Shown here piece after piece: positions 47,022-55,714 of a stretch of DNA of 64,000 nucleotides. Every line of letters starts with the position of its first letter. Position 1 is the stretch's first letter. The stretch is from a virus. Location of the stretch: IMG/VR virus record IMGVR_UViG_3300047382_000480, positions 1 to 64,000 of that record. One strand, 5' to 3'. The position numbers and the translations under genes are program-made. A model generated the notes under the pieces. The model did not search any database. It was not told the origin of the DNA and saw only the letters and a list, made by a program, of their open reading frames with translations.

Positions 47022-49270
47022 GCGATTTTTTCAATAAATTTACCTAAAAATTTGCGCGATGTTGACTTAGTTTTTTGGAACTTTCTGAAACCACGAACAA
47101 GATCTCCCTTCTTATCGCTATTTACTTCCAACTCACTTTCTTCACCAAGATCTCTAGAACGCAAAACAAACGCAGTCGGGAAACCATCAAGACCATCGAC
47201 TTGAATATACCCATCAGGCAACCATTCAGATTTCCACTTCTTATCGAACTCACCTTCACTCTGCCAACCATAAATGTTTTTATATTTTTCTTTGATTTGG
47301 CTTCGTGTGGCATCAGAAAGGAAGTAGTTTACAGTCCGAGACCCAGTTGTTCTATCGTAGTGCTTGATTAAAGTTCTACAAACAACGTCATTGAATCTAG
47401 GGTAGTAAATACGATCTGCACCCTTATCGCTGATAGTCGTTATACCATTCTCTCTGATAGCGACACGATCTTTACCATAACCATAAGACCTTGTAACCGC
47501 ATGCTGATTACCCAAACCAATATGACCAGTGTTACCGCCATCAGTTAGGAACAAAGTATTCAGAACATCAACACGATTGTTATTTCTAAAGTCGATAGCG
47601 ATATCTCTCAATAACAATACCATAGAATCCAGCGGTGTACTGCCCAGACATAGGTGTTTCGGTATAGCATATTGGTCACAGTAAGGCAAACCACTCATAC
47701 GTGTCTTGTAATTACTGTACGAAGAACCAATCATAAGCATTGTCTTATGAGCATTTTTGTGTGCCGACGAGGACATACCCGAATGCAGTAGTCGGTTTAT
47801 CAACAGATCCGATTCAACTAACTGGACATCTCCATCCTTTTGATTATCTAGCTTACTGCCAATGTCTGGGTCTTTGTTGTGACCAGTAGTGAACGAATAG
47901 ACTTCGTATGGGATATTCACTTTACGACAAAAGGCAACCTGAAGAAGCATTTGTTCAATAGTGGCTTGAACCTTTTCATACATTGACCCAGAGAAGTCAA
48001 CAACCATAAGCATACCATGATTCTTTCCATCAGGAGTAACTGTGCTAGATAAGAAAACATCTTCAGTGAGTTTAGTCGCCCACAACTTATTCATATTCAA
48101 GTCGCCAGTTTTATGCTCACGGGACTTTGCCAATTGATTTGCTTTACGTTTTGCTTCAAACTGAGAGACCATTAAATTAAGGAATGGTCTGTTTTTCTTG
48201 TTGAAATTATTTACCAACATGGAACCAGCTTCATCAAAACTGATTGTATCGCCATCATCATACCAACGGCTAGAATGTCTACCGCTAACATAAAACTCAT
48301 TATCATTTCTAATAGCTTCGTCAACACCATCCAAAGCATTCATATTGACGAACTTAGTATAATCTAAATTCTTAGGAAAGTCTACCCAGTGAATATCGCC
48401 TTCATTTTTGTGATCAATCAGCTTTTCTTCGTTATCACGAAAGTTTTGATCTGTTACAGAGACAGGCTCATCAGAATACTCATTATCTAAGATAGAAGTC
48501 GAGTCTTTTTCTTCGCCTTCTTCATCATCAGAAGTTTCAAGTTTTTCACCCGAATCCTGCTGTTGCTCAGATTCAGCGGAGTCATCAGAATCGTGTTCTT
48601 CGTTTTGATCTTCTTCGCTCGGTTGACTGTCAGGACTTTCTGATTCTACTGGCTCATCATAGTCTCCCTGCTCAGGATCACCATGGAACGCATCAGGTAA
48701 CTCTTGATCAACATCCTCAGTCTCAGCATAAGCATAAAGTTTTTCAGCAACCTTAACAACATCGTCCCAACTTTCAGTAGAAGAAACGAGGTCAACAAAC
48801 TTTTGCTCCTCGTCAGTAAACTCTATGTTAGCAAACATACCGACTTTGAAGAAAAGATTTATGCGGTCAATCAGGGGATAATCGTTGATGTCGTTCTCAC
48901 CAAGACCAAAAAAGTCCATCTCATACAACTCACGATATCCTTTGAAGAAACTCTTTGTGAGTCCTGGAAAACGATTTTTGATGTCTCGCTCAATACGAGC
49001 ATCTTCAACGACATTAAGGAAAGACTTGAAGCCACGACCCTTTGTTTCTATCGAGTCGTGCCATCCTTCAAGTGGGGTGTTCAGCGCATGACTAACTTCG
49101 TGACCAATGAATAGGTCATACATCTCTGGGCTGATGTCAGATTTTAAAATAGGAAGAACAACCTTTCGGTCTTTAAGGTCAAAATATGCAGTTGGCACAT
49201 TCTTATGCTCAAGGCTGACATTCTCAGTAGCGAGCAATTTTGCTAGTGTACTTTTACGTTCAATATCCAT
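47018..49270 (-). CDS. VWA-domain protein with N-terminal HExxH metallopeptidase-like motif (CobT-like)
   Basis: A 750-residue partner for the MoxR-like ATPase. Near the N-terminus GHEVSHAL (56-63) is an HExxH zinc site and NVVEDARIERDI about 25-35 residues later supplies a possible third ligand Glu. Residues about 200-265 are an extremely acidic linker (Asp/Glu/Ser/Gln). The C-terminal half is a von Willebrand A domain with MIDAS MVVDFSGSM and a later FLTDGG strand. CobT has a related acidic plus VWA build. MoxR-VWA systems insert metals or remodel complexes; the client here is unknown. Confidence 0.8.
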   Translation of the reverse strand: MDIERKSTLAKLLATENVSLEHKNVPTAYFDLKDRKVVLPILKSDISPEMYDLFIGHEVSHALNTPLEGWHDSIETKGRGFKSFLNVVEDARIERDIKNRFPGLTKSFFKGYRELYEMDFFGLGENDINDYPLIDRINLFFKVGMFANIEFTDEEQKFVDLVSSTESWDDVVKVAEKLYAYAETEDVDQELPDAFHGDPEQGDYDEPVESESPDSQPSEEDQNEEHDSDDSAESEQQQDSGEKLETSDDEEGEEKDSTSILDNEYSDEPVSVTDQNFRDNEEKLIDHKNEGDIHWVDFPKNLDYTKFVNMNALDGVDEAIRNDNEFYVSGRHSSRWYDDGDTISFDEAGSMLVNNFNKKNRPFLNLMVSQFEAKRKANQLAKSREHKTGDLNMNKLWATKLTEDVFLSSTVTPDGKNHGMLMVVDFSGSMYEKVQATIEQMLLQVAFCRKVNIPYEVYSFTTGHNKDPDIGSKLDNQKDGDVQLVESDLLINRLLHSGMSSSAHKNAHKTMLMIGSSYSNYKTRMSGLPYCDQYAIPKHLCLGSTPLDSMVLLLRDIAIDFRNNNRVDVLNTLFLTDGGNTGHIGLGNQHAVTRSYGYGKDRVAIRENGITTISDKGADRIYYPRFNDVVCRTLIKHYDRTTGSRTVNYFLSDATRSQIKEKYKNIYGWQSEGEFDKKWKSEWLPDGYIQVDGLDGFPTAFVLRSRDLGEESELEVNSDKKGDLVRGFRKFQKTKSTSRKFLGKFIEKIA

Positions 49271-49294
49271 AACTTCTCCTCAACTCTTATACAT

Positions 49295-49323
49295 ATTATC
49301 GCGCATATTGAGGTAAAAGTCAA
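49295..49323 (-). promoter_or_regulatory. Early-type sigma70 promoter
   Basis: TTGACT (49323-49318), 17 bp, GATAAT (49300-49295), followed by GAGGAGAAG before the VWA gene ATG. The -10 and spacer end (GCGCGATAAT) resemble those of the MoxR-like gene promoter. Confidence 0.85.
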
Positions 49324-49372
49324 CACTTTTCTTGTCTTTTTTTAAAAAAAGTTTTATTGCAAAATCAACAAC

Positions 49373-49747
49373 TTAGCTAATTTGTTCAAAATATCTTGTA
49401 ATCGCCTTGATTTTTTCGATCTGTTTATCGATAATGACAGTTCGGTTTGGCCATTTGATAATATCTTTTTCAGGGTTCTTCTTTAGATTGAGTAATAACG
49501 GAAGGATCAGATCTTCGACATCTCTCAGTTTTCCCGCAACATCTTGTTCAACGAGATTGCGATGCTCATTAATCATACCTGAATTATCGGACGATAGGAT
49601 TCTTGCCTCGAGTTGCTCGAGTTTATCCATTATAGAGTCCATCTGGTCTGATGATACTTCTGCTGTTACAGTTTGAGGTGCTGACGTAGATCCTTCGATC
49701 TCGTCTTCGTCCACCATAGTGAACCCAAAATCATAGTCTTCTGACAT
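49373..49747 (-). CDS. Conserved hypothetical protein, 124 aa
   Basis: Acidic N-terminus (MSEDYDFGFTMVDEDEI), a coiled-coil helix (QMDSIMDKLEQLEARI) and a C-terminal helix (KQIEKIKAITRYFEQIS). This build with WPNRTVIIDKQIEKI is shared by small proteins of marine T4-like phages. Function unknown. Confidence 0.6.
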   Translation of the reverse strand: MSEDYDFGFTMVDEDEIEGSTSAPQTVTAEVSSDQMDSIMDKLEQLEARILSSDNSGMINEHRNLVEQDVAGKLRDVEDLILPLLLNLKKNPEKDIIKWPNRTVIIDKQIEKIKAITRYFEQIS

Positions 49748-49758
49748 ATTGCTTACTC

Positions 49759-49784
49759 CTTGATATTAGTATATTTATATCAAG
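49759..49784. repeat. Inverted repeat around a late promoter
   Basis: CTTGATAT (49759-49766) and ATATCAAG (49777-49784) form an 8-bp inverted repeat with a 10-base loop. The late-promoter octamer at 49772-49779 lies across the right arm. It may be an operator or a chance AT-rich palindrome. Confidence 0.4.
49772..49779 (-). promoter_or_regulatory. T4-type late promoter
   Basis: TATAAATA reading leftwards, 25 bases before the 124-aa gene, which has AAGGAG in its leader. Confidence 0.65.
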
Positions 49785-49974
49785 TGTTATCGCTGTCGCA
49801 ATATTTTACCTTGCTTTTATCGTACAACTTTACTTCTTTTCGGAATCTTTTGTTATACCCACGTTTGATTTTCTTTGCCACGCCTGACTTTGTAAGATAA
49901 CAGTAATATTTTCTTGCACTGGTTAGCGCATCAAACTCAGCAACACCTTTTAGTTTTATTCTCAGCTTTTTCAT
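49780..49974 (-). CDS. Small basic protein, 64 aa
   Basis: Very Lys-rich (MKKLRIKLKGVAEFDALTS..., KKIKRGYNKRFRKEVK), likely nucleic-acid or ribosome binding by charge. Located between deformylase and the 124-aa gene. Not recognised. Confidence 0.55.
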   Translation of the reverse strand: MKKLRIKLKGVAEFDALTSARKYYCYLTKSGVAKKIKRGYNKRFRKEVKLYDKSKVKYCDSDNT

Positions 49975-49984
49975 ATCAGCACTC

Positions 49985-50497
49985 CTACTGTATTTTGCTT
50001 CGAATTTTCCTCACGACCTTTTTCTTCATTGCTTTTATTGCTCGGTCTAGTTTCAACTTCGAAACACGTTGTGTGAAATTCTGACCCACCATGTGGTCAT
50101 ACTCATGCAGTACAACTCTTGCTGCCATACCCGCAAATTCCTCAACAACATCTGCACCTTCTGTATCTTGATATTTCACAGTTACTTTAGTTGGTCTCCG
50201 AATCATAAGAAAGACTCCAGGGAGAGAAAGACACCCTTCCTTCATCGCCTCAGTTTCTTCGCCCAATGCTATGATGACAGGGTTGATAATGTATCTAGTA
50301 ATATCTTTACCATCACCGAATGTAAATACTTTTGCATCTAAGCCGACTTGATTTGCAGAAAGACCTATACCACCAAGTTCTAGCTGTTTGGCAAATAACT
50401 TGTCACAAAACTCTTTTGCGTCATGTTCTTCAAAATCAAACTCTTTTGGCTCGCGCTTTAGTAATTCATTTCCAAATTCTATTAATTCAAGTTCCAT
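49985..50497 (-). CDS. def: Peptide deformylase
   Basis: Removes the N-formyl group from new proteins. The three motifs are GIGLSANQVG (43-52, usual form GxGLAAxQ), EGCLSLPG (about 88-95; Cys zinc ligand) and HEYDHMVG (about 129-136; HExxH). Length 170 equals bacterial enzymes. It carries a basic C-terminal tail (KAMKKKVVRKIRSK) that may bind the ribosome. It is coupled to gene 46 by a shared base. Confidence 0.93.
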   Translation of the reverse strand: MELELIEFGNELLKREPKEFDFEEHDAKEFCDKLFAKQLELGGIGLSANQVGLDAKVFTFGDGKDITRYIINPVIIALGEETEAMKEGCLSLPGVFLMIRRPTKVTVKYQDTEGADVVEEFAGMAARVVLHEYDHMVGQNFTQRVSKLKLDRAIKAMKKKVVRKIRSKIQ

Positions 50498-52167
50498 TAT
50501 ATCATTACCGAATAGTTTTGTCTTTTTTCAAATTTAATTACTGATCTAAACTTATCAAACAACTGGTCTCCCTTGTGGCTTATGACAAATACATTTGTAT
50601 CATCGCCTATGGTGTTCAATAAGGTCATAACATAATCTGTTCCGTTGTTATCCAGGGAACTGTCAAACACCTCATCAAGTATAAGAAGATTAGTGCTTGC
50701 ACTGTTTTTCATCTTAGCGATAGTTCTCCAAGTAAACAATAACGCCAAGTCAATACGCTGTTTCTCACCCTCACTGAACGAGGCATATGAGAATTTATCC
50801 CTGCCTCGAGACTTTATTGTTTCATTAAACTTTTCGTCAAGATTAAAGTTTACAAAGAAGTCCATTGCTGCAAGATACTTATTCGCCAAAGTATTGATGG
50901 CTGGTAGATATTGTTTGATAATCCTAGTCTTGATACCAGTATCTTTAAGTAATGCAGCAACTGCCTGCATATAATGCATTTGCTCGTTCTTCTCAGAACG
51001 ATTTTTGTTTTCTACTGTAACCTCTTTAGCGAGTTCTTTTAATTTAGTCTGTTCAGATTCAATGTCTGCAACACGACCTCTTGCGTCTCCGAGTTCTGCG
51101 TGCAAGCGTTGAAGGTATCTTTGCTGACTTGTGATTTCATTATTCGTTTCAATTATTTGATTCTGTAACTCTTGGTATTCTGTTATAAGAGAATCTACAC
51201 GATCAAACTCGTCTTTCATTTCAGTAGAAGCAGTTTCAAGTTCTTGTATCTTACCCTCACGCTCCGTTTGTATTTCTTTTTTATGCTCGTGAGGAATACC
51301 CTGCTTACAAGTCGGGCAATCATCATGCTTCTCATAAAATTCTAACTCTTTATTGAGCTTCTTGACCTGCGAAATAAATTTCTCATTAATCGCCTCGAGT
51401 TTTCTTTTTTTCGTAGTCGGATCGCCCATGCTCTGCGCCTTTTCTGACTTAGTGCCTGATTCCTTCTTAAGAACTTCGATCTTCTCATCTAACTCAGTTA
51501 TCTCCGATTCAATCTCGCTAATCTTATCAGCTTTATTGTTTTCTAGAGTTTCAATATACCTTTTTTGTATAGTGGCTTTTTGTTTTGCTACTTCCACCTT
51601 ACCCTCGATATCTCGAATCTCTCCCTGAATACCTGTAAGCTGTTGTTTGAGCAATCCATTCATAGTTGTGAAGATCTGAATATCTAAAATATCTTCAATG
51701 ACTTCTCGTCTAATATATGCAGGAAGTTGCATAAAGGGTGTGAATGATGCACTACCCAAGATAACAATCTGGGTAAACGATTTAAAGTTTAGGTTCAGTA
51801 CAGACTCTTCAAGGTATTTTTGCGTATCTCTGAGTGCAGCATCCTGATCGATCATCTGACCATCTCGATGAATCTCAAAAATGTTTGGTCTGATACCACG
51901 AACAACTTTGTATTCAGTTTTACCGATTCGGAACTCAACTTCAACCATCAACTCTTTTTGATTCACAGAGTTTACTAGCTGAGGTTTATTAATATTCCTG
52001 AATGGTTTATTGAATAGTCCAAAACACAGAGCATCTAGGAAAGTAGATTTACCAGCACCATTATCACCAACTATGAGAGTAGAAGGCGAGCGTGTAAAAT
52101 CAACTTCAGAGAATGCATTACCAGTAGAAAGAAAGTTTTTCCACCGCAGTTTTTCAAAGTAAATCAT
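50497..52167 (-). CDS. 46: Recombination nuclease subunit gp46 (Rad50/SbcC-like)
   Basis: SMC-like ATPase, 556 residues. Walker A VGDNGAGKST (about 33-42), long coiled coils interrupted by the zinc hook CPTCKQG (near 285), signature SFSEGEKQRIDLAL (about 455) and Walker B LLILDEVFDS. With gp47 it resects ends for recombination-dependent replication and degrades host DNA. Confidence 0.95.
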   Translation of the reverse strand: MIYFEKLRWKNFLSTGNAFSEVDFTRSPSTLIVGDNGAGKSTFLDALCFGLFNKPFRNINKPQLVNSVNQKELMVEVEFRIGKTEYKVVRGIRPNIFEIHRDGQMIDQDAALRDTQKYLEESVLNLNFKSFTQIVILGSASFTPFMQLPAYIRREVIEDILDIQIFTTMNGLLKQQLTGIQGEIRDIEGKVEVAKQKATIQKRYIETLENNKADKISEIESEITELDEKIEVLKKESGTKSEKAQSMGDPTTKKRKLEAINEKFISQVKKLNKELEFYEKHDDCPTCKQGIPHEHKKEIQTEREGKIQELETASTEMKDEFDRVDSLITEYQELQNQIIETNNEITSQQRYLQRLHAELGDARGRVADIESEQTKLKELAKEVTVENKNRSEKNEQMHYMQAVAALLKDTGIKTRIIKQYLPAINTLANKYLAAMDFFVNFNLDEKFNETIKSRGRDKFSYASFSEGEKQRIDLALLFTWRTIAKMKNSASTNLLILDEVFDSSLDNNGTDYVMTLLNTIGDDTNVFVISHKGDQLFDKFRSVIKFEKRQNYSVMI

Positions 52168-53228
52168 TATATATTCTTTGCTTCTACATAAAGACCTTTG
52201 ACTACATCCTTGAGTCTATTTCGGTCTAGGTCAGTGTGAATGTTGTCGATGTATTCATCAAGCAACGTGATCGTATCTTCAAGATTGAGGTTATCTGCGT
52301 CAATAGCTTCATCCTCGAACTCAGAGAAGTCTTCTATTATTTTTATCTCAATCAAATTACAAGATTCGAGCCTATCTATAAAGGAATCAAACTTAGAAAA
52401 ATCGCTTTTGTTTACTACAACTACTTTAACTGAACCCCCGACAATCCTATCATAATCGATAGCATCAATATCTGTTCCCATAGAATCGTCTGCGTCGTTA
52501 TAGTAGAATTTATGAAAGATGTTAAACGGATTTTCAATAAACTCAAGCTCATTTGTTTTCGTATCGTAGATATGAAACCCTCTAGGATCATCATAATCGC
52601 TCCATGTAATTTCGTAAGGATTGCCAAGATAGGTGATGTTTCCGTTACTGCTTCGGTGATGAAAATGACCAGAACACACTAACTCAAACTTGTTAAAAAT
52701 CGAAGGATCCATCCCATGATCGTTTGAATGACCTTTATACATCTGGAAACCAGATAACTCGTAATGCCCAAAACAAACTTCAGCATCTGTTTCGTCAATA
52801 GCTTCCATGGTTTGTTTGTAGTTATCGGAACATATCCAAGGAGTAAAAAGAATATCTCTATTGTCAAAAGATATCGTAGTTACCTCTGGGTAGATTGTGA
52901 TGTTATCGTAATCCTTTAACAACAACTCTGGTGAATTAACTTCATTGGTATTCTTAAAATATGTATCGTGATTTCCAGGAATCATATGCATATCAATTTG
53001 CATTTCTTTTGCTTTATCAAAGAAATACTCTCTACACTTTTTGTATGTGTTGAAGTTAATAAACTTTCTGCGATCGAAAATATCACCCAAGTGGATGACT
53101 GTTTTAATCTGACGTTTTTCTAGTTCGGGAAAAAACTTTTCAGTGTAAAATTTCTCAAAGAAATTATCGAAAGGTATGGAGTCAGATCTAGCACCAAAGT
53201 GCGTGTCGGTAATTAATGCTATTTTCAT
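52167..53228 (-). CDS. 47: Recombination nuclease subunit gp47 (Mre11/SbcD-like)
   Basis: Metallophosphoesterase nuclease, 353 residues. Phosphoesterase motifs DTHFG (8-12), HLGDIFDRR, IPGNHDTY and SGHFHHRS follow in order. Partner of gp46, with whose gene it overlaps by one base. Start ATG at 53228 overlaps the kinase stop (ATGA). Confidence 0.95.
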   Translation of the reverse strand: MKIALITDTHFGARSDSIPFDNFFEKFYTEKFFPELEKRQIKTVIHLGDIFDRRKFINFNTYKKCREYFFDKAKEMQIDMHMIPGNHDTYFKNTNEVNSPELLLKDYDNITIYPEVTTISFDNRDILFTPWICSDNYKQTMEAIDETDAEVCFGHYELSGFQMYKGHSNDHGMDPSIFNKFELVCSGHFHHRSSNGNITYLGNPYEITWSDYDDPRGFHIYDTKTNELEFIENPFNIFHKFYYNDADDSMGTDIDAIDYDRIVGGSVKVVVVNKSDFSKFDSFIDRLESCNLIEIKIIEDFSEFEDEAIDADNLNLEDTITLLDEYIDNIHTDLDRNRLKDVVKGLYVEAKNI

Positions 53229-53644
53229 TTCATATATTCCTTGATTCGCGATCTCAAAATTACCAACCTTTGTTCAGTAAGGTTCCAATCAGAAACACGA
53301 TAATCAAACTTCTCAGGTTCTTGAAATACTTTATTTGTATCTTCAAATCTACTTTGTTTGATGGTATCCATCCATATCATAAAGTCAGGATGGAAAGTTT
53401 TTCTTGCTTCCTCTGTAGGACAAACAAAATCTACGATTGCAACTTTACCTGACCTCACAACACCATCCGCTAAATAACACATTCTTTGCGCTTGCCTCAA
53501 ACGACCCTCGTCGCTAAAATCCCAATCATCATATTCTTCTCTGACTTGATCAGCGTTTATATGAACACTCTCAAAGATTCCACAAAGAGCTTCGGCAAGA
53601 GTTGTCTTACCAGATCCAGGAAGACCCATTATCAGGATCTTCAT
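53225..53644 (-). CDS. APS-kinase-like P-loop kinase
   Basis: A 139-residue kinase. Walker A is GLPGSGKTT (7-15), then HINADQVREEYDDWDFS (with the N-A-D-x-x-R pattern of APS kinase, CysC), RLRQAQRMCYLAD and IVDFVCPTEEARK, which matches the FVxPxxxxR element of APS kinases. CysC makes PAPS, the donor for sulfotransferases such as that at 11499. It is shorter than CysC (about 200), so another small-molecule kinase role is possible. ATG at 53644 is chosen. Confidence 0.7.
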   Translation of the reverse strand: MKILIMGLPGSGKTTLAEALCGIFESVHINADQVREEYDDWDFSDEGRLRQAQRMCYLADGVVRSGKVAIVDFVCPTEEARKTFHPDFMIWMDTIKQSRFEDTNKVFQEPEKFDYRVSDWNLTEQRLVILRSRIKEYMK

Positions 53645-54183
53645 GCAGCATAATACCAATCTGGAGTGTCACGCTTAGTCCAAACAGCCATCTTGGCTTT
53701 AGCGATGCGATAGTATTGACGATATGCTTCTATAGAATCTGATTGCTTGAATTCATCTGGCATAGCTTGAGGCATTTTCGTCATTGGACCAGATTTAATC
53801 CCTTCTGGTGGTTTATTTAGGATATGCTGCAACTTTTGTTGCGTTAGGTGCACTTTTCCATATCGGTATGTATACTCTTTACACAACTCTTGCCACAAAG
53901 AATGAAGCCACATATAGTTACTGTGAGATTCTCGAGCCCAAATACCAGATGGGTGATTGACGTGTGACGCTTTGTATAAAATTTGATCTTGCTCTGGGTT
54001 TGGGTGTTCCCATCTAGCAATTTTACGACCAGAAGAAGTTTTGTCGTACCATTGAGTTCCGTCAATAACACGATGTGCTGTTGACATAAGTTGAGCATAT
54101 TCGATAATCATCTTGACGACATGCTTGTCAAGGTGCTGTTTAGCAGCAGTTTCATAGTTCTCATGCAAGTAAAATATATTCAT
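53641..54183 (-). CDS. Conserved phage protein, 180 aa
   Basis: Starts MNIFYLHENYETAAKQHLDKH with the stretch MIIEYAQLMSTAHRV and later NHPSGIWARESHSNYMWL. This His/Trp/Tyr-rich pattern is a family shared by marine T4-like phages and some bacteria (at times labelled pyrimidine-dimer-glycosylase related, which I cannot support). It has its own promoter and a GGGAGG site. Confidence 0.6.
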   Translation of the reverse strand: MNIFYLHENYETAAKQHLDKHVVKMIIEYAQLMSTAHRVIDGTQWYDKTSSGRKIARWEHPNPEQDQILYKASHVNHPSGIWARESHSNYMWLHSLWQELCKEYTYRYGKVHLTQQKLQHILNKPPEGIKSGPMTKMPQAMPDEFKQSDSIEAYRQYYRIAKAKMAVWTKRDTPDWYYAA

Positions 54184-54206
54184 CTCATCCTCCCAATAAA
54201 GTAATG

Positions 54207-54235
54207 ATTATACAACAATTTTCTTGCTAAGTCAA
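54207..54235 (-). promoter_or_regulatory. Early-type sigma70 promoter
   Basis: TTGACT (54235-54230), 17 bp, TATAAT (54212-54207), 24 bases before the ATG at 54183. Heads the run through gp47, gp46 and deformylase. Confidence 0.85.
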
Positions 54236-54248
54236 GGTCTTTTTGATT

Positions 54249-54458
54249 TTAACTATATGACGTGCGACCTTCAAGGGCATCTGAAATTCTTTTACGAGCA
54301 TCTCTATCACCCAATTCATACGCTTGCAACACAATAGTATATATTTCTTTTGCTGAAAAGTCAAGCATATTTTTTAGTTGAGTAGTTCCCTCTTTGCTTC
54401 TTTCCTCGATCTGTAGCGTATCGGAGTCTAGCAACCTAATGTCCGAAATATCTTGCAT
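54249..54458 (-). CDS. Hypothetical protein, 69 aa
   Basis: Small acidic protein (MQDISDIRLLDSDTLQIEE... helical C-terminus YELGDRDARKRISDAL). Follows dexA by one base gap. Contains a promoter-like sequence at 54336. Not recognised. Confidence 0.55.
   Translation of the reverse strand: MQDISDIRLLDSDTLQIEERSKEGTTQLKNMLDFSAKEIYTIVLQAYELGDRDARKRISDALEGRTSYS
54336..54364 (-). promoter_or_regulatory. Candidate early promoter inside the 69-aa gene
   Basis: TTGACT (54364-54359), 17 bp, TATACT (54341-54336), in the GCTTGACTTTT context. A second start upstream of the 54207 promoter. Confidence 0.55.
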
Positions 54459-54459
54459 T

Positions 54460-55017
54460 CTATGTCCTTAGAATTGTAACTAGAGTGTTTGTTTGGCTAA
54501 TAGCGTCATCAAGAGCATTGTGGTGTGTGTCGTCTTCGTTTGCTCTGATTTTTGCGTTACTCACACCAACTAAATTGGTTGCAGTTTTAAAGCAATGAAT
54601 GTGCCAATATTTCCATGGTGGCTTCTCATATCCAAGAGCATACATAGCAGATTCTAATATCTGAACATCAAACCCAGCACTATTTCCCCAAATGGGGATA
54701 GACTTTGAACCATACCACTCTCGAAACTCAGGTATCGCTTTGTCGAATGGAATTGTATCAGTAGTCAATTGCTTCAACGCATGTTTATTCTGTTTGCTCC
54801 ACCAATTGATAGTTCCCTTATCTACATGGCGATTATATTTCTTACAGGTTGATGCATCTATGTTTTGATAATATGTATCAATTACACCGCTCTCAATATT
54901 AAATTTTGTGGCTCCAATAGATAAAATTGCAGCATCACCCCTTGTACTGAGAGTTTCTATATCAACCATAACTTGATACTGTTTCGGATCAGTAAAAAGT
55001 TGCGCACCATCTTTCAT
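54460..55017 (-). CDS. dexA: Exonuclease A (DexA-like 3'-5' DEDD exonuclease)
   Basis: A DnaQ-fold nuclease of 185 residues. Exo I is MVDIETLSTRGDAAILSIGA (17-36), Exo II lies in WGNSAGFDVQILES, and Exo III is THHNALDDA with the H-x4-D arrangement. T4 dexA encodes a 227-residue exonuclease of this type. The ATG at 55017 shares its A with the gp55 TGA. Confidence 0.85.
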   Translation of the reverse strand: MKDGAQLFTDPKQYQVMVDIETLSTRGDAAILSIGATKFNIESGVIDTYYQNIDASTCKKYNRHVDKGTINWWSKQNKHALKQLTTDTIPFDKAIPEFREWYGSKSIPIWGNSAGFDVQILESAMYALGYEKPPWKYWHIHCFKTATNLVGVSNAKIRANEDDTHHNALDDAISQTNTLVTILRT

Positions 55018-55631
55018 CAAGATTTATCTCCATCCATATCTTTCATAACTTCAAGTTTTTCTTTAGCGAGTTTTAATGCTTCTTTATCGTCTAAATATTT
55101 TGGTCTTCGTTTTTTGAGTTTTGCCTTTTGATCAGCATGCTTTTCTTCAAGTTGTGCTGCATCATCCACTGCTTTACGAATATACTCTAGATACTCACTG
55201 CTTCCATCGTTTCCATCAGAATCTGCAGTCATTAGTTCTTGAATATCTAAACTACCGATATATTTTTTCTTTGTATCCATTTGCCGTTTCTCTTTTTGGA
55301 TACGACGAATAAATGCATAATATGTGATTTGCGTAAAATATGCAAAGGGATTTTTTGATTTTGCTGGATCAAAATTATCAATATATGTAATGCAATTTTC
55401 TATACCATCAAGAATCATCTCGTCTCGAAAAGTATAGTTTACAAAGTTTGATTTATATGCGAGATGATTAGCGATTTTAACCATGCATTCACCAAGATAT
55501 TCTGGCACACGAGGTTTTTCCTCGCCAGATTCTTTTGCAGCAAGGACTTTCTCGCGATACTCAGTAATCGCTTCTAGGAATTCTTTGTTGTCAACGTAAT
55601 GTCGACTGTTGGGATCTCTTCTTTTAGCCAT
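55017..55631 (-). CDS. 55: Late-transcription sigma factor gp55
   Basis: T4 gp55-type sigma that, with clamp gp45, reads TATAAATA late promoters; such octamers are abundant here. The conserved part is KRRDPNSRHYVDNKEF, YRDEMILDGIENCI-like (here FRDEMILDGIENCITYIDNFD) and FAYFTQITYYAFIRRIQKE, the region-2 core that contacts the -10 element. Start at 55631 is set three bases after the predicted transcription start of the promoter at 55641. Confidence 0.92.
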   Translation of the reverse strand: MAKRRDPNSRHYVDNKEFLEAITEYREKVLAAKESGEEKPRVPEYLGECMVKIANHLAYKSNFVNYTFRDEMILDGIENCITYIDNFDPAKSKNPFAYFTQITYYAFIRRIQKEKRQMDTKKKYIGSLDIQELMTADSDGNDGSSEYLEYIRKAVDDAAQLEEKHADQKAKLKKRRPKYLDDKEALKLAKEKLEVMKDMDGDKS

Positions 55632-55640
55632 AATATCACC

Positions 55641-55669
55641 ATTATACATCAATGTTTGAAAATAGTCAA
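55641..55669 (-). promoter_or_regulatory. Early-type sigma70 promoter for gene 55
   Basis: TTGACT (55669-55664), 17 bp, TATAAT (55646-55641). Predicted +1 at 55634 leaves a three-base leader before the gp55 ATG. Confidence 0.85.
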
Positions 55670-55714
55670 GCAGTTTTTATAAAAAAGTTTTTTTAAAAAA
55701 GATCAAAATAATGC
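55670..55714. promoter_or_regulatory. A/T-tract spacer between divergent promoters
   Basis: 45 bases with A- and T-runs (such as AAAAAAGTTTTTTTAAAAAA, 55681-55700) between two back-to-back -35 boxes. It can serve as an UP element for both promoters. Confidence 0.5.

Noticed and set aside
45807-49270. Cobalamin biosynthesis (CobS/CobT cobaltochelatase)
   Set aside because: Only the ATPase and VWA parts are present. No CobN-like subunit or any other cobalamin gene is seen, so a generic MoxR-VWA function is preferred.
53641-54183. Pyrimidine-dimer glycosylase for the 180-aa protein
   Set aside because: The T4 DenV-like N-terminal Thr and helix pattern cannot be seen. The label is known to me only as a loose annotation, so the gene is left without a function.
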